Source: Molossus alvarezi (lineage: Eukaryota; Chordata; Mammalia; Chiroptera; Molossidae). From it: 64,000 bases of DNA. This document shows positions 11,671 through 22,452 of this stretch, piece after piece (within the stretch, counting starts at the first letter, position 1; each line of letters begins with the position of its first letter). Below the pieces are notes generated by a model. That model was not told where the DNA came from and did not search any database. It worked only from the letters and a program-made list of their open reading frames with translations. The position numbers and the translations under genes were made by a program. The stretch spans positions 54,004,571 through 54,068,570 of the forward strand of contig CM073891.1 in the NCBI GenBank assembly GCA_037176705.1. The letters are read 5' to 3'.

Positions 11671-13670
11671 GAAAACAAAAAGATAATTTGAGTGTGAAAT
11701 TATCTATTTTAAATGCAATTAAGTATCTTCAAGTTAGATAGGAACATTTATGAAGAAAAATGCATGTGAAAAATATATAAGGTTATAATAATTATTGACA
11801 ACTTAGCAAATAAACAGTACCCAAGTTGGAAAAACAGTAGTTGGAAAATACAAGGTGTGATTACTAAGTTGATGGGTAGTTTCAAAATACTGGATACTAA
11901 TTCAGATATTTTATAATTGAGTCTATTTCACACTCTACATTTTCATAAAATAAATAGTTTAGTACATTTTCATAGTGAAATTCATCTTCTCTCTTATCTT
12001 ATTGCCAGTATTGAGAGCTACAGGTCTATTATTCAACATTGTGCCTTCAAAAGCTTTTCTACAAAGATATGTATAAAAAATAATATGAAAATGATTGCCA
12101 TAAAAGAACTCTGAATGCTTTTACTTATTAGCTTGCTAATTTATGCAGTATAGTCCATTCAGAAATAACTTTTTTTAGATTTTCCCATCTCAAACTCACC
12201 TATTCCAGTTGTATGGTGGTGGGGTACATTTGAATTGCTAGTATATTTCAACTTGCCTAGAAATGTATGAGAAATATGGTGTGTAGGAAAAGACAGTTTA
12301 TATTGAAAAAATGAGCTACAACTAATTTTACCCTTGATAATTTCATCTTCACCTACGAAATATAAAAATTGGGCCTACTTTAGAAGTATGTGAGTAGAAA
12401 TAATAGCTTAATTCATGTCATTTGCCTCAAAAGGGAGTCTTTCTAAATACCTAACGAAAAGAGTGAGGGATCAAAATGACGTAATGTATAATTTGCAAAA
12501 AAAAGAAAGCCAGGTCAAAATGCAACTTCTTTTTTTCTTTTAAAAAATTTCCAGGGTGGGGTGGGGGTGAACCTACTGATTTCACTTCCTTTGCGATCTA
12601 ATAGTTGAAGAGATTTTTTAAATGACTTCTTTAAAACTTGAGGTTGTTCAGTCATAACTTAAAAGTCTTAAAATTCATATTAGGCAAAGCCTAGATAGAG
12701 TTAAGGTTAATTTACTACCTACTACAAGGGGTGAGTGGTTAACTTTATTTTTCTTCTCTTACTAAATTATATATGTACATATTATGGCCAGTATCAAGAA
12801 CAAAATAATCAGTATTATTCTCTCTTTTTATTCTGACTTTATTCTGTATAAATAAAATTTAACTTTTAATGTTACAATTTAGTAGCAATTCTATATTTTT
12901 CTTTTTTAAACTATACTATTATATATCTTCCTGAGTCTTTTAGAAATTATCATAAATATCTATATTTTTCTTCAACAATATTCATTTTATTATACCTATC
13001 ATAATTTTATAAAGACTAAATAATGTAAAAGTTAATAAATTAATTTTTTGAGAAAAACCCATAATGAAAATGACAAATAATGTTAATTTGGGGAGTGTAT
13101 ATATTATTTTTAACAGAATTCTGATATACTAGCTATTTTTCCCTTTTATTAATTGTGGTGCCCAGACATTTACTGTCTAACAATTAATAAAGTCCAAGTA
13201 TGCAGAATAATAAATACATAGTAAACTGAATATAAATAGAAGGATTCTAGAAAATTATATTTTGAAATGATTTTTTTGCAAAGGTAATATGAAAATTGCA
13301 CAAAATCTGTGTTCTTGTTTCAAAAAAATTTTTTTACAAACATTAATATCAACATACTAATTATATCATTTTAATTGCAATTAAGAGAAGCCTGTGCCTT
13401 GTTTTTCACCCTATTTTCATAGATAAGGCAGCATTATAATATTTCTTTAAGGCTACCCCTGAGGTCCTTTGAGAATAGAGTCTATAAATACAGGAAAAAG
13501 AGTTAAATAATTACACAAAATTGATATTGGAAGGCCAAAATGACAAGTTGGCTTTGATTCAATTGACTCACATGGTGAGATCAAATAATAACACATTTGA
13601 AGGTATAAGTGGAACTTGGTGAAATTCTTATTACTAGAATTTCAACTTGATTGATATAATCATTATCTAT
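11671..13670. other. Unassigned A+T-rich sequence
   Basis: No gene signal. A minor stem-loop sits at about 13147-13190: TTATTAATTGT pairs with ACAATTAATAA over 11 bp, with an inner AGAC/GTCT pair. A short G-rich run lies at 12554-12570. Confidence 0.5.
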
Positions 13671-13890
13671 GTATGAATAAAAGAGTTTCTCTGACCTACA
13701 GGGCTTGGCTTAGTGATCTAAGAATCCAAAGTAGAATGGCTAGACTGCCTGGAGCCACAGGTTTAAATCCTGTCAACCAACCTCTTCTTCTTTCTGAAGC
13801 AGATAAACCAGGTTCCAAAAAGCCAGCTGTTTATGAGGGGTGGAGTGGAGATCTCTCAATGACACCTATTCTTTCAGGACATTAAAGATT

Positions 13891-14463
13891 ATTTTATCTG
13901 TCTTATGCAGTAGTTCAGCTTTGCATTTGCCACAATTCTGGGACTCAGACCAAAATATCAGGTGGGTTAACAATAGCAGATCCCAGGAGGGTATTTGCAA
14001 TTTTAAAATACTTTTATTTATTTTATTGACACATATATTTTTAAAGGAGTTAAGGACAGGATAAATAATTTTGTACAAACTCCAGGAAGACCTTTTATCA
14101 TTCAGCTAAAAGTTAAAAAGGAAAAATAAAGCATCCAGTGGGAATCTTCAGTGGATCTCCTGGGTCAGAAGACAAATAGGACTCAAGGAAATGCAAAGGC
14201 TGTGGTACTCAGGGGAGCTTTAATCACTCAGACATCTGTTAGGCAGTTAATGCAAACAGGCAGGAGCACCTCATTAAAGGTAGTTATTCAAATGACAACA
14301 TAATGGTCCAGAAATCATAAGAATTTAACTGGTCTTTTTTCATTAGAAAAGCAAGAATACCATTAGAGTGAAATTGTACACTGTTCATTTCAAGAAGGTA
14401 AAGGGTGGTGATTCAGCAACTTTATTTAAAAAAGTAATTTAGGTTTTGAGGATAATTAATAAA
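13891..14463. other. Unassigned intergenic sequence
   Basis: Mixed-composition DNA with no sustained frame. It may contain an ancient repeat, but I cannot name one. Confidence 0.45.
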
Positions 14464-14473
14464 GAATAAAGAG

Positions 14474-14630
14474 CCCTGGCCAGTGTGGCTCTGTAGGGCG
14501 AGCATCATCCTGTGCACCAAGAGGTTACCAGTTTGATTCCTGGTCAGGGCACATGCCCCAGATGCAGGCTCCATCCCTGGTAAGGGGCATTCAGGAGGCA
14601 GCCAATAGAAGTTTTGCACTCATATCAATG

Positions 14631-14682
<52 letters not shown>

Positions 14683-14724
14683 CTTTCCTCTCTCTCTAAA
14701 AATTAATAAAAATCTTTAAAAAAG
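14474..14724 (+). mobile_element. tRNA-derived bat SINE (second subfamily)
   Basis: CCCTGGCCAGTGTGGCTC head, 'caccaagaggttaccag' B-box region, 'ggcattcaggaggcagcc' and a long CT microsatellite (14630-14696), ending 'aattaataaaaatc' plus A's. A perfect 10-bp target duplication, GAATAAAGAG, flanks it (14464-14473, 14725-14734). It belongs to the 'caccaagaggt' subfamily. Confidence 0.93.
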
Positions 14725-15178
14725 GAATAAAGAGAAAAAGATCAGACAATCAAAACATTTCTCACATAATTTGATAAAAAAAAAATTCCTTGAAGAATTC
14801 GAACAATAAAAATGGCAAAGTAGATAGATAATAGCTTCCTTTTTGTCAGAAAAAAATATTAAATCTGAATCAAATTTTTTTCTACATAATTTTTATTATT
14901 TATGTTAGGCAAAAGAAGTAGTAGTATTAAAAGTTCTATATTTCACAAAATATTAACTAAGTACCAGAGGATTTAGAAGCTTCTAAATTGTGTTCTTATG
15001 TACTGAGTTTATTGAAAACATAAGAGTAATAAGCCACATGGAAGTTACTCCACCTGCTTTGAAAGAACCAATTAAGCATCATTGCAAGAAACAAAATCCA
15101 CTGAAAATATTATTTTTTTGAGACCAATGTGTTGTATTTAAGTCATAGTCATAAACAATATTTTCACAGTTGTCTTTT

Positions 15179-15390
15179 AAAAAAAATTTTATTTCTTTAT
15201 TGATATTAGAGAAAGAGAGGAAGAAAAAGGGAAGGAGAGATAGAAACATTGATGAGAGAGAACATTGATTGGCTGCATACCCCTCACTGGAGATGGACCC
15301 ACAACCTGGGCATGTGCCCTGCCTGGGAATTGAACCAGTGACCTCTTGGTGCATGGGTCGATGCTCAACACTGAGCCACATCAGCTGGGC
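15179..15390 (-). mobile_element. tRNA-derived bat SINE (second subfamily), antisense
   Basis: Reverse complement reads GCCCAGCTGATGTGGCTCAG, 'caccaagaggtcactgg', 'gggcacatgcccagg', a CT-rich part and an A/T tail. An imperfect target duplication flanks it (acagttgtctt, acagctttctt). The open frames crossing it on both strands are shadows of the SINE. Confidence 0.88.
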
Positions 15391-17655
15391 ACACAGCTTT
15401 CTTAAACTAGTGCCACTACAGAGTTCTTTGGATAAGTACAAGGTGCCTCCAGAAACTTTAAAAAAAAAATGTTCTTAAACTCCTCTCAGCTATAGATGAG
15501 AAAAGAACACAGATATTTTTCAGAAGAATCTGTGCAAGGAAGAAGTGACTAAGTCTTTTCTTGAAGCCTCATATACCCACCTAATGCCAAAATATTTTAA
15601 AAAGAACATATTTATTTCAGAAATCAAGAATTGTTTGTGATAAACAATATTCCTCTATTCCTTAGAAAAAGGATCAAAACACAAAGTGACAGCAGCTGCT
15701 GTCTCTGAATGTGGGAACGTAGCCAGGAATTCAGGCTATAATTACATATAATGGACATCAGTTTGTCTGTCGAGATTTATCAGTTTGCAATATCCTAGGA
15801 ATCTGCAGGTGTTACAGTTTTGCCACATTCAGCCATTGAAAGTAGTAGCAACTGTCAAGACCACTGACTTATTACACAGAAAATTTCAAATAGGCCCCTG
15901 AGATATATCACTAAACAATGACTTGTGCTTACAAAAAAGGCAGCCACCAGATTCTCAAGAAAATGAAGAACATCACAGCAATTGCAACAGATAATTCACT
16001 AAATAATAGGTTCTAACAGGAGTGCTCAAAAGATTTCTAGTTGATAAAGGCATTGAGAGGTCCTTTTTTCTATCCTTGCTATCTGAAAAACCTAATTTGG
16101 CTACAGTTGTCTGGCATTTAGGCTTTTATACAGTATACTGCCTCCATTAACTTGTAAGACCCTCAAGGGCAAGGAGTAAGTTTTATACTATGTAGACTAT
16201 ACTAATGAACCAAAATTACATAGGTCTGATATGGGGACAAACTATTTTAATTTGATATGTCTTAGAAATTTTGGAATATATGATGATTGTGTTTAAGTAT
16301 TTTTAAATTGTTAATAACCCCTCGCACTCTATCCTCTGTATAAAATTAATTAAAAGATGTTATTGAATAAATGATTGCCTTAATTAAAATAGTAATTAAA
16401 GCTATACTTTATTTAATAGTAATTAATTTAATAGTAATTCAAGTTTTATTCTAGGTTCAGGACTGCTTATCTACACAATTAAGAAGTTTTTCTACATTTC
16501 TGAATGTTAACTTAGTGGTTAGTAGCATGCAATAACTTATTCAGCATTATTGTGACATCCTATCAACATGATTAAACTAAAGAGATTAAGCTATGAATCT
16601 CTTTTAAGTGAAGTTTCCAAAGGTGCATAATCAACTATGAAAATATTTAAATTGTCCTAATCTCACTGGAATTTTATAATAAAAAGAAAAAGATTTACAT
16701 TCACTAAAAAATTAAAATTTGCATATTATCATATAAATATAGCCTGGATTAAAATTTACAATGTGGTTGAGTAAAAAGTGGTACAGATTTCCCAATTATT
16801 GGTAAAATGAACTTCACTATATTTATCTTATATCTAAATAGTTAAGCAAAATTAAAAAAAAAATAATTAGAGATTATTTCTTCTACTCAAAACTAAACAT
16901 CATTTGCTTAACAATTTAACTTTTATTTTTTTATTATCATATTACTTGAATATTAAATACAGAATGGCTTTTAAACTTCAATAGTTTGCTATGTCCCATA
17001 ACATCTAAACAACTAATTGAGTCGTTTCCATTAATTAATAAATTTTAGTATTGAAAAATACTTGAGTGGATTAATTAACCAGTCAGTGCAGCTGGAACAT
17101 TCCAATAGCTGAGAATTGAGTGATTCCTAAAATCACCTAAATTATAAGTAGATATTTTAGTGGGTTTCTCCTACAATAGTTCTTTTCTTTTGATGTAAGA
17201 AAAGTCCATGTTCTGCCTTGGTTTCCATTAAATGAACCATTTATTTTTAAAAGCATTTGTTTTACTGGCATAAACTTGGTAAACTCTTGCCCATTTGATG
17301 CTAATATTCCATGTTTGAAAATAAAATTAGGAGGTTTAGAAAAAAGGTTTTTAAACAATCTGTATAGATGTCTATGTATGTGAGTTTTATAGGAAGAAAA
17401 AAATATTTTGTACCAGGGCTCCAGTTTTTTTTTTTTTTAATAGAACTAGTAGCTTTTAATTGCCAATACTTAACATCTAATTAATAAGTAACTGCTTATT
17501 CAGTATAATGATGAGGTAGTTTACCTTTTTCTTCCATAAAATAAATATGCTATTATTTCATGTTCATTTGTAGAAATATAGACTTCAGAAAAATGCAGCT
17601 TTTGTGTTTATAATTTAACAGCTTATCTCCAGTTTTACCTCTGAACATTTACTTG
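15391..17655. other. Unassigned sequence, partly more complex
   Basis: No coding frame. The sub-stretch 15660-16130 is of balanced composition and free of recognisable repeats, so it could be conserved noncoding DNA, but nothing in the sequence alone proves this. From 16200 on it is A+T-rich. A T run lies at 17427-17438. Confidence 0.45.
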
Positions 17656-17659
17656 TACT

Positions 17660-18345
17660 CTGAATCACTGTTATGATTTTCTTCTCCTCATGCTGGTTAT
17701 TAAGCTATTATTTTTCAGCTTCAATCCTGTTTTCTGCACTTTGCTGTGTGAGGCCTAGGCCGTGACTGTGAGAGTCCAGTTTCTGTTGCCAGCTGGCTCG
17801 GTTCGGTGTCACTGGACGGTGATGGGAAGTCTGGAAGGAGAAGGGACTCACGCTTCCCGTTCCTTCTGTCAGCATTGCTCCAGCGATAGTTCTTCACCCT
17901 GGCAGTAGAAGCTGGTTGCAACCCGTGCCCCACACTCGCGGAATTAGACTCATTCTGTCTTCTCAGATATACCAGCAGCAATTGGCTGGCCCCCTCGTCT
18001 CAGAGATCTAAGTCCAGATGTGGAGGGACCCTCACCCGATTTTCTAAGGTACCAGCCCTCCCTGAACGTTGCTCTCTTCTCAGAGGGCTGGGTCTCCTCA
18101 CCAAGGAAGGATTCCTCCTTCAAATTCTACACTGCGGTCCGACTTCAACCTCTTCATTCTGTCTCCCCAGCCCTAACCATGAAAACGGCCCTTCCGTTAC
18201 TACTGGTGCTGTCTCGCCATCTCCAGTTGCCTTTTCACTTCTCAGTACCTGCAAACAATTTCTTATATTAAATGTTTTCACTATTAAAATAGCTGGTGTT
18301 TATTTTACTGGCCAGACCTTGATTGAAACCTTACTAATTATGACC
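17660..18345 (+). other. G+C-rich block, probable retroelement piece
   Basis: A sharp rise in G+C and CpG against A+T-rich surroundings. Two unrelated open frames of about 85 codons occur (17721-17981 minus, 18020-18271 plus) with no recognisable protein. The right end ('ttcttatattaaatg' then 'aaaatagctggtgttta' and 'ctggccagacc') resembles the 3' part of an LTR or LTR-associated repeat. The family is not resolved, and a CpG-island fragment of a host gene cannot be ruled out. Confidence 0.35.
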
Positions 18346-18349
18346 AATC

Positions 18350-19554
18350 ATTCAGTTATCTTTCCTAAATGTAAAGCAATGTGAAGAGCAAAATTTAAAC
18401 TATACTTTAAACTGTTTTTAAAGTTCATTGTTTAACTTAAAGTCTATATCCATGTTTTATTTCATTTTGGCTACATTATATCTATTTTTGAATCAAGTAA
18501 TTGTAGAAATGTAGAGCTAGAATAGATTTTATAGATCATCTGGCCCAGTGCTAATATGGAAAAGCACCTGAAGTCAGTGTTCTTTGGGGATTTTCATACC
18601 CATAAAAACAACTATAAAATAATGACATATTTAATTCTCTCATATGAACTGAAAACACTGTCACCAGGAGAAATACAACCACATTATAACTATGCAAAAT
18701 AAATTATATCCTAAGGTACAAAAAAAGATGAGATGGTGGTTATAGCATGATTTGCAATTTCTAATTACTTCCATTAGTATTGCTTATGTGCTCAGTCAAA
18801 TGTCATATAGTTTGCTGATCTTTATTACTCAGTAAGTTGTAGCTACGGTCTAAGAACCACTAGTGAAAAAATATCTTAAAAGTAAGAAACAGTTATGCAT
18901 TATTCAATTATAGTGCTAAAGTAATTCACTCCAGTTCCTGGAATTGAAGAGTGTTTCAGCGACTCGGTCTAACACCCTTAGTTTATAAATAACTTTTACT
19001 TCAAATTACATATAGTCACTAAATCATAAAGTCAAAATCTTCTGATACAATGAGGCTACTTTTATACTGTAAATATTTATTGTTATATTATTTTTCTTCT
19101 GATTTTAGATTATTTATAAAAATTACTTAAGAATGTAAGGCTAAGTCTGGGTAAAAATTTACAGCTCATTTGAAAAAGAATAAATTGTGTCTGAATTAAA
19201 ACCAGAACAAATCACAATTGGTTTACTTGCAGGATTCTTTTTTGAACAGCAATGAGAATTCTTTTATAACAATTCATATAATCTCAGCAGCATAAATGGC
19301 AATAAAAATATGTCTAATTGTCACATTTAAAAGAATGTACCCTTGATCGGTAAATTCAAACTTACGACCTTAATTTTTAAAAGTGATAAATACAATTTCA
19401 TGTACTGTATCTCACTTGATTTGTTGTACCAATCAAGGGAGAACTGAGCAGGCACCTTCTCTTCTCATTATCATGAGGAAGGGAGAGGCTACCTGTATCC
19501 AGAGAGTCAAGTCTGTAGCTCAGGCTCAAATTGGTTTCAAAATTATTTTTCTCC
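18350..19554. other. Unassigned intergenic sequence
   Basis: A+T-rich, with no gene. The words 'tatagatcatctggcccag' (18530-18548) recall a mammal-wide ancient repeat but are too short to assign. Confidence 0.45.
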
Positions 19555-19690
19555 TTTTTCTTTTTTTTCATTGTTGAAAGTATTATAGATGTCCCCCTTT
19601 TTGACCCCTCCTGCTCCACTCCCACCTCCTTCATTTTATTTATCCTTGTGTATTTTTGACAATACCTTGGACACAGCATAGATCTAAATC
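19555..19690 (-). mobile_element. L1 3'UTR fragment, antisense
   Basis: The 'cattgttgaaagtattatag' stretch followed by 'atgtccccctttttgacccc' and a pyrimidine-rich segment is the inverse of the bat L1 3'UTR (GGGGACATCTGTAATACTTTCAACAATG). Confidence 0.6.
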
Positions 19691-19837
19691 TTATAGATTT
19701 GGGATTCTTTAAGGACAAGAATGGTATCTTTTTATCAGTATATTTTGTTTATAGAAAGTAATATTAAAAAAATGTTAACAATGTCACTATGATATATGAA
19801 CCAAAATATGGTCTGGATGCTACACTCCTTTAAAATA

Positions 19838-19940
19838 AGTGGGGGTATAGGGAGGAGGATGTCTGGGTGGAAAAAGGAGAAATATCTATAACAAAAATAA
19901 ATTAATTAAAACTAAAAAGAAAAAAAAGAAAATTGAAAAA
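19838..19940 (+). mobile_element. L1 3'-terminal fragment
   Basis: A short purine-rich stretch and 'aaaaaggagaaatatctat' then 'aacaaaaataaattaatta' match the 3' end of the L1 copies at 22400-22440 and 54450-54500, with an A-rich tail. Confidence 0.75.
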
Positions 19941-20051
19941 AAAGAAATTGTTGATAGATGTATTTATTGTCACTTTATTATTCATATTTATATAATTTTT
20001 ATACTATTATTAAAGGCCCTTTAATATTTCTTGTAAAAAATAAATAAAATA

Positions 20052-20296
20052 GCCCTGGCCGGTTTGGTTCAGCGGTTAGAGCGTCGACCTGCGGTCCTGA
20101 GAGACCCGGGTTCGGTTCCCGCTAAGGGCACGTACCTCGGTTGCACTTTGTCCCCGGCCCTGGTCGGTTGTGTGGGTGGCAGCCACTCGATGTGTTCCTT
20201 TCACATCGATGTTTCTCTCTCTCTGTTCCTCTCTCTCCCTCCCACTCTACCTGAACAAAAAATGGAAAAATGTCCTCGGGTGAGGATAAAAAAAAA

Positions 20297-20335
<39 letters not shown>

Positions 20336-20343
20336 AATAAAAT
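20052..20343 (+). mobile_element. Ves SINE, near-consensus, with (AAAT)n tail
   Basis: One of the cleanest Ves copies: GCCCTGGCCGG head, A-box-like 'tggttcagcggttagagc', B-box-like GGGTTCGGTTCCC with its CpG kept, 'catcgatgtttctctctct' and 'tcctcgggtgaggataaaa'. The tail has become a (AAAT)n array (20288-20343). Flanking 'aaataaaat' on both sides fits a target duplication but is hard to separate from the tail. Confidence 0.93.
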
Positions 20344-20720
20344 GTCTCATCCATTAAAATTATATCATGAGCCATGACAGTTGTTATCTGCATGTGTAAT
20401 CATGACCAATATAGCTTTAAGTAAATTTCCTATTTTTTCCATTTTGCTGCAATGGAACTGATATTGAGTACAGGCAGGAAAGAAGAGAGGGAAGGAAGGG
20501 GAGAAGGAGGAGGAGGAGAAGGACCTGTTATTGGTAAGACTTCTTTCTCTTTCTCAAATTTGACTGTTGATGCTCTCAGGTTTTATTCATATTCTCCACA
20601 ATCAGAAATGCAAGATTGATGATTGCCCTCAATATGCATGACTTTAAAAAGATTTACTCCCAAATATTAACAGTTTCTTTTGTCCATAACTATAAAATAA
20701 ACACTCACTCAATTAAAAGG
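20344..20720. other. Unassigned sequence with purine tract
   Basis: A GA-rich purine run lies at 20475-20523. I see nothing else. Confidence 0.5.
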
Positions 20721-20730
20721 GGTATCAGGT

Positions 20731-20970
20731 GCCCTGGCCAGTTTGGCTCAGTGGTTACAGCATCGGCCTGCAGACTAGAGGTCCAGGTTCATTTCTGGCC
20801 AAGGGCACACACCTTGGTTGCGGTTAGTCCCCGGTCCCAGTTGGGGTCGTGCCGGTGGCAACTAATCAATGTGTCTCTCTCATGTTGATGTTTCTCTCTC
20901 TCTCTCTCTCCCTCTCCCACTCTGTCTGAAGATAAATATAAAAATATCCTTGGGTGAGGATTAAAAAAAA
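20731..20970 (+). mobile_element. Ves SINE, diverged
   Basis: GCCCTGGCCAGTTTGGCTC head, damaged B box ('ggttcatttctgg'), CT microsatellite (20890-20914) and 'tccttgggtgaggattaaaa' tail. Flanking 'ggtatcagg' (20721-20729) and 'ggaatatcagg' (20971-20981) mark the target duplication. Confidence 0.92.
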
Positions 20971-21024
20971 GGAATATCAGGCTTCATTTATCAGAAGAAA
21001 GAGAAAATAAGAATCAATAAGGCT

Positions 21025-21660
21025 ATGGCTAAGACTTCCAGTACTATGTTAAATAGGAGTGGCGAAATTGGGCATCCTTGCCTTGTACCCGTTCTTAAGG
21101 GAAATGCTTTTAGTTTTTGCCCATTGAGTATATTTGACAAAGGTGGCAAGAGCACACAGTGGCGTAAGGACCTCCTCTTTAATAAATGGTGTTGGGAAAA
21201 TTGGACAGCTACTTGCAGAAAAATGAAACTAGACCATCAACTTACACCCTACACGAGAATAAACTCGAAATGGATAAAAGACTTAAATGTAACTCATGAA
21301 TCCATAAAAATCCTAGAAGAGACTGTAGGCAACAAAATTTCAGACATACGCAGCAGAATTTTTACTGACACATCACCTAAGGCAATAGAAACAAGGGAGA
21401 AAATGAACACATGGGACTACATCAAACAAAAATGCTTCTGCACAGCGAAAGATACAATCATCAAAACGGAAAGGCTACCCACTATATGGGAGAGCATATC
21501 TGCCAATGATACATCAGATAAGGTGTTAATTTCCAATACATCTATAGTGCTCATACAACTCCACAAAAGGAAGACAAAGAATCCATTTAAAAAATGGGCA
21601 GAGGAACTAAATAGACACCTCTCCAAACAGGACATACAAATGGCTAAGAAACATATGTAG
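21025..21660 (+). other. Chimeric 211-codon open frame across the L1 inversion
   Basis: An ATG supplied by the end of the host target duplication (21025-21027) opens into the inverted L1 segment, passes the inversion joint near 21130 in frame, and continues in the true ORF2 frame to a stop at 21660. The first about 35 codons are antisense-L1 sequence. The rest is the ORF2 stretch between the RT domain and the C-terminal zinc knuckle, and it ends before that knuckle (about 21770-21830). No promoter is evident. It is most likely an accident of insertion and not a functional gene. Confidence 0.6.
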
Positions 21661-22440
21661 AAATGCTCATCATCACTAATCATCAGAGAGATGCAAATTA
21701 AAACAACAATGAGGTATCACCTCACACCTGTCAGAATGGCTGCCATCAACAAATCATCAAACAACAAGTGTTGGCGAGGGTGTGGAGAAAAGGGGACTCT
21801 AGTGCACTGCTGGTGGGAATGCAGACTGGTGCAGCCACTATGGAAAACAATACGGTGTTAATTCAAAAAGTTAAAAATTGAACTTTCGTTTGACCCAGTG
21901 ATCCCACTTCTAGGAATATACCCTAAGAAGCCTGAAACACCAATCAGAAAGAATATATGTACCCCCATGTTTGTAGCAGCACTATTTACAATAGCTAAGA
22001 TCTGGAAACAGCCCATGTGTCCATCAGTAGAGGAGTGGATAAAAAAGCAGTGGTACATATACACAATGGAGTGCTATGCAGCTGTAAGAAAGATCTCTTA
22101 TTCTTTGAGACTACATGGAGGAACCTGGAAAGTATCATCCTAAGTGAAACAAGCCAAACAGAGAAAGACAAGTATCATATGATCTCACTTATTTGTGGAA
22201 TATAATGAACATAACAGTGTGAGGAACGGGGTAGTCCCAGAGACGTGGAAGTGGGGTACAGACTGACAATCCCCAGAAGAATGTGTGGTAGAGGAGAGAT
22301 AAGCCACAGAACTTATATGCATGTATGCATGAACAGTGGACATGGACAACAAACTGGGAAAGGGCAGGGAGGGAGGGGGAGGGGGAATCAGTGGGGGAAA
22401 AAGGAGAAACATCTGTAACAAAAATTAATTAATAAAAATA
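21028..22440 (+). mobile_element. 5'-truncated, 5'-inverted L1
   Basis: An L1 insertion bounded by a perfect 12-bp target duplication, AATAAGGCTATG (21016-21027, 22441-22452). The first about 103 bp (21028-21130) are ORF2 reverse-transcriptase sequence in antisense. The element then switches to sense at 'tatttgacaaaggtggcaag' and runs through the ORF2 C-terminus to the 3'UTR and A/T tail. Relative to L1 at 55052-61063, about 0.7 kb between the two parts is missing. This is the structure expected of twin priming. The short target duplication is intact, so it is a fairly recent insertion. The sense part has stop codons, for example at 21658. Confidence 0.95.
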
Positions 22441-22452
22441 AATAAGGCTATG

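Noticed and set aside
13680..13890. Possible ancient tRNA-derived SINE ('gggcttggcttagtgatcta', 'aggtttaaatcctg')
   Set aside because: Only two short tRNA-like words; no family could be recognised and no tail or duplication is seen.
17721..17981. 86-codon minus-strand frame in the G+C-rich block
   Set aside because: No recognisable protein, no partner exon, and high G+C alone explains its length.
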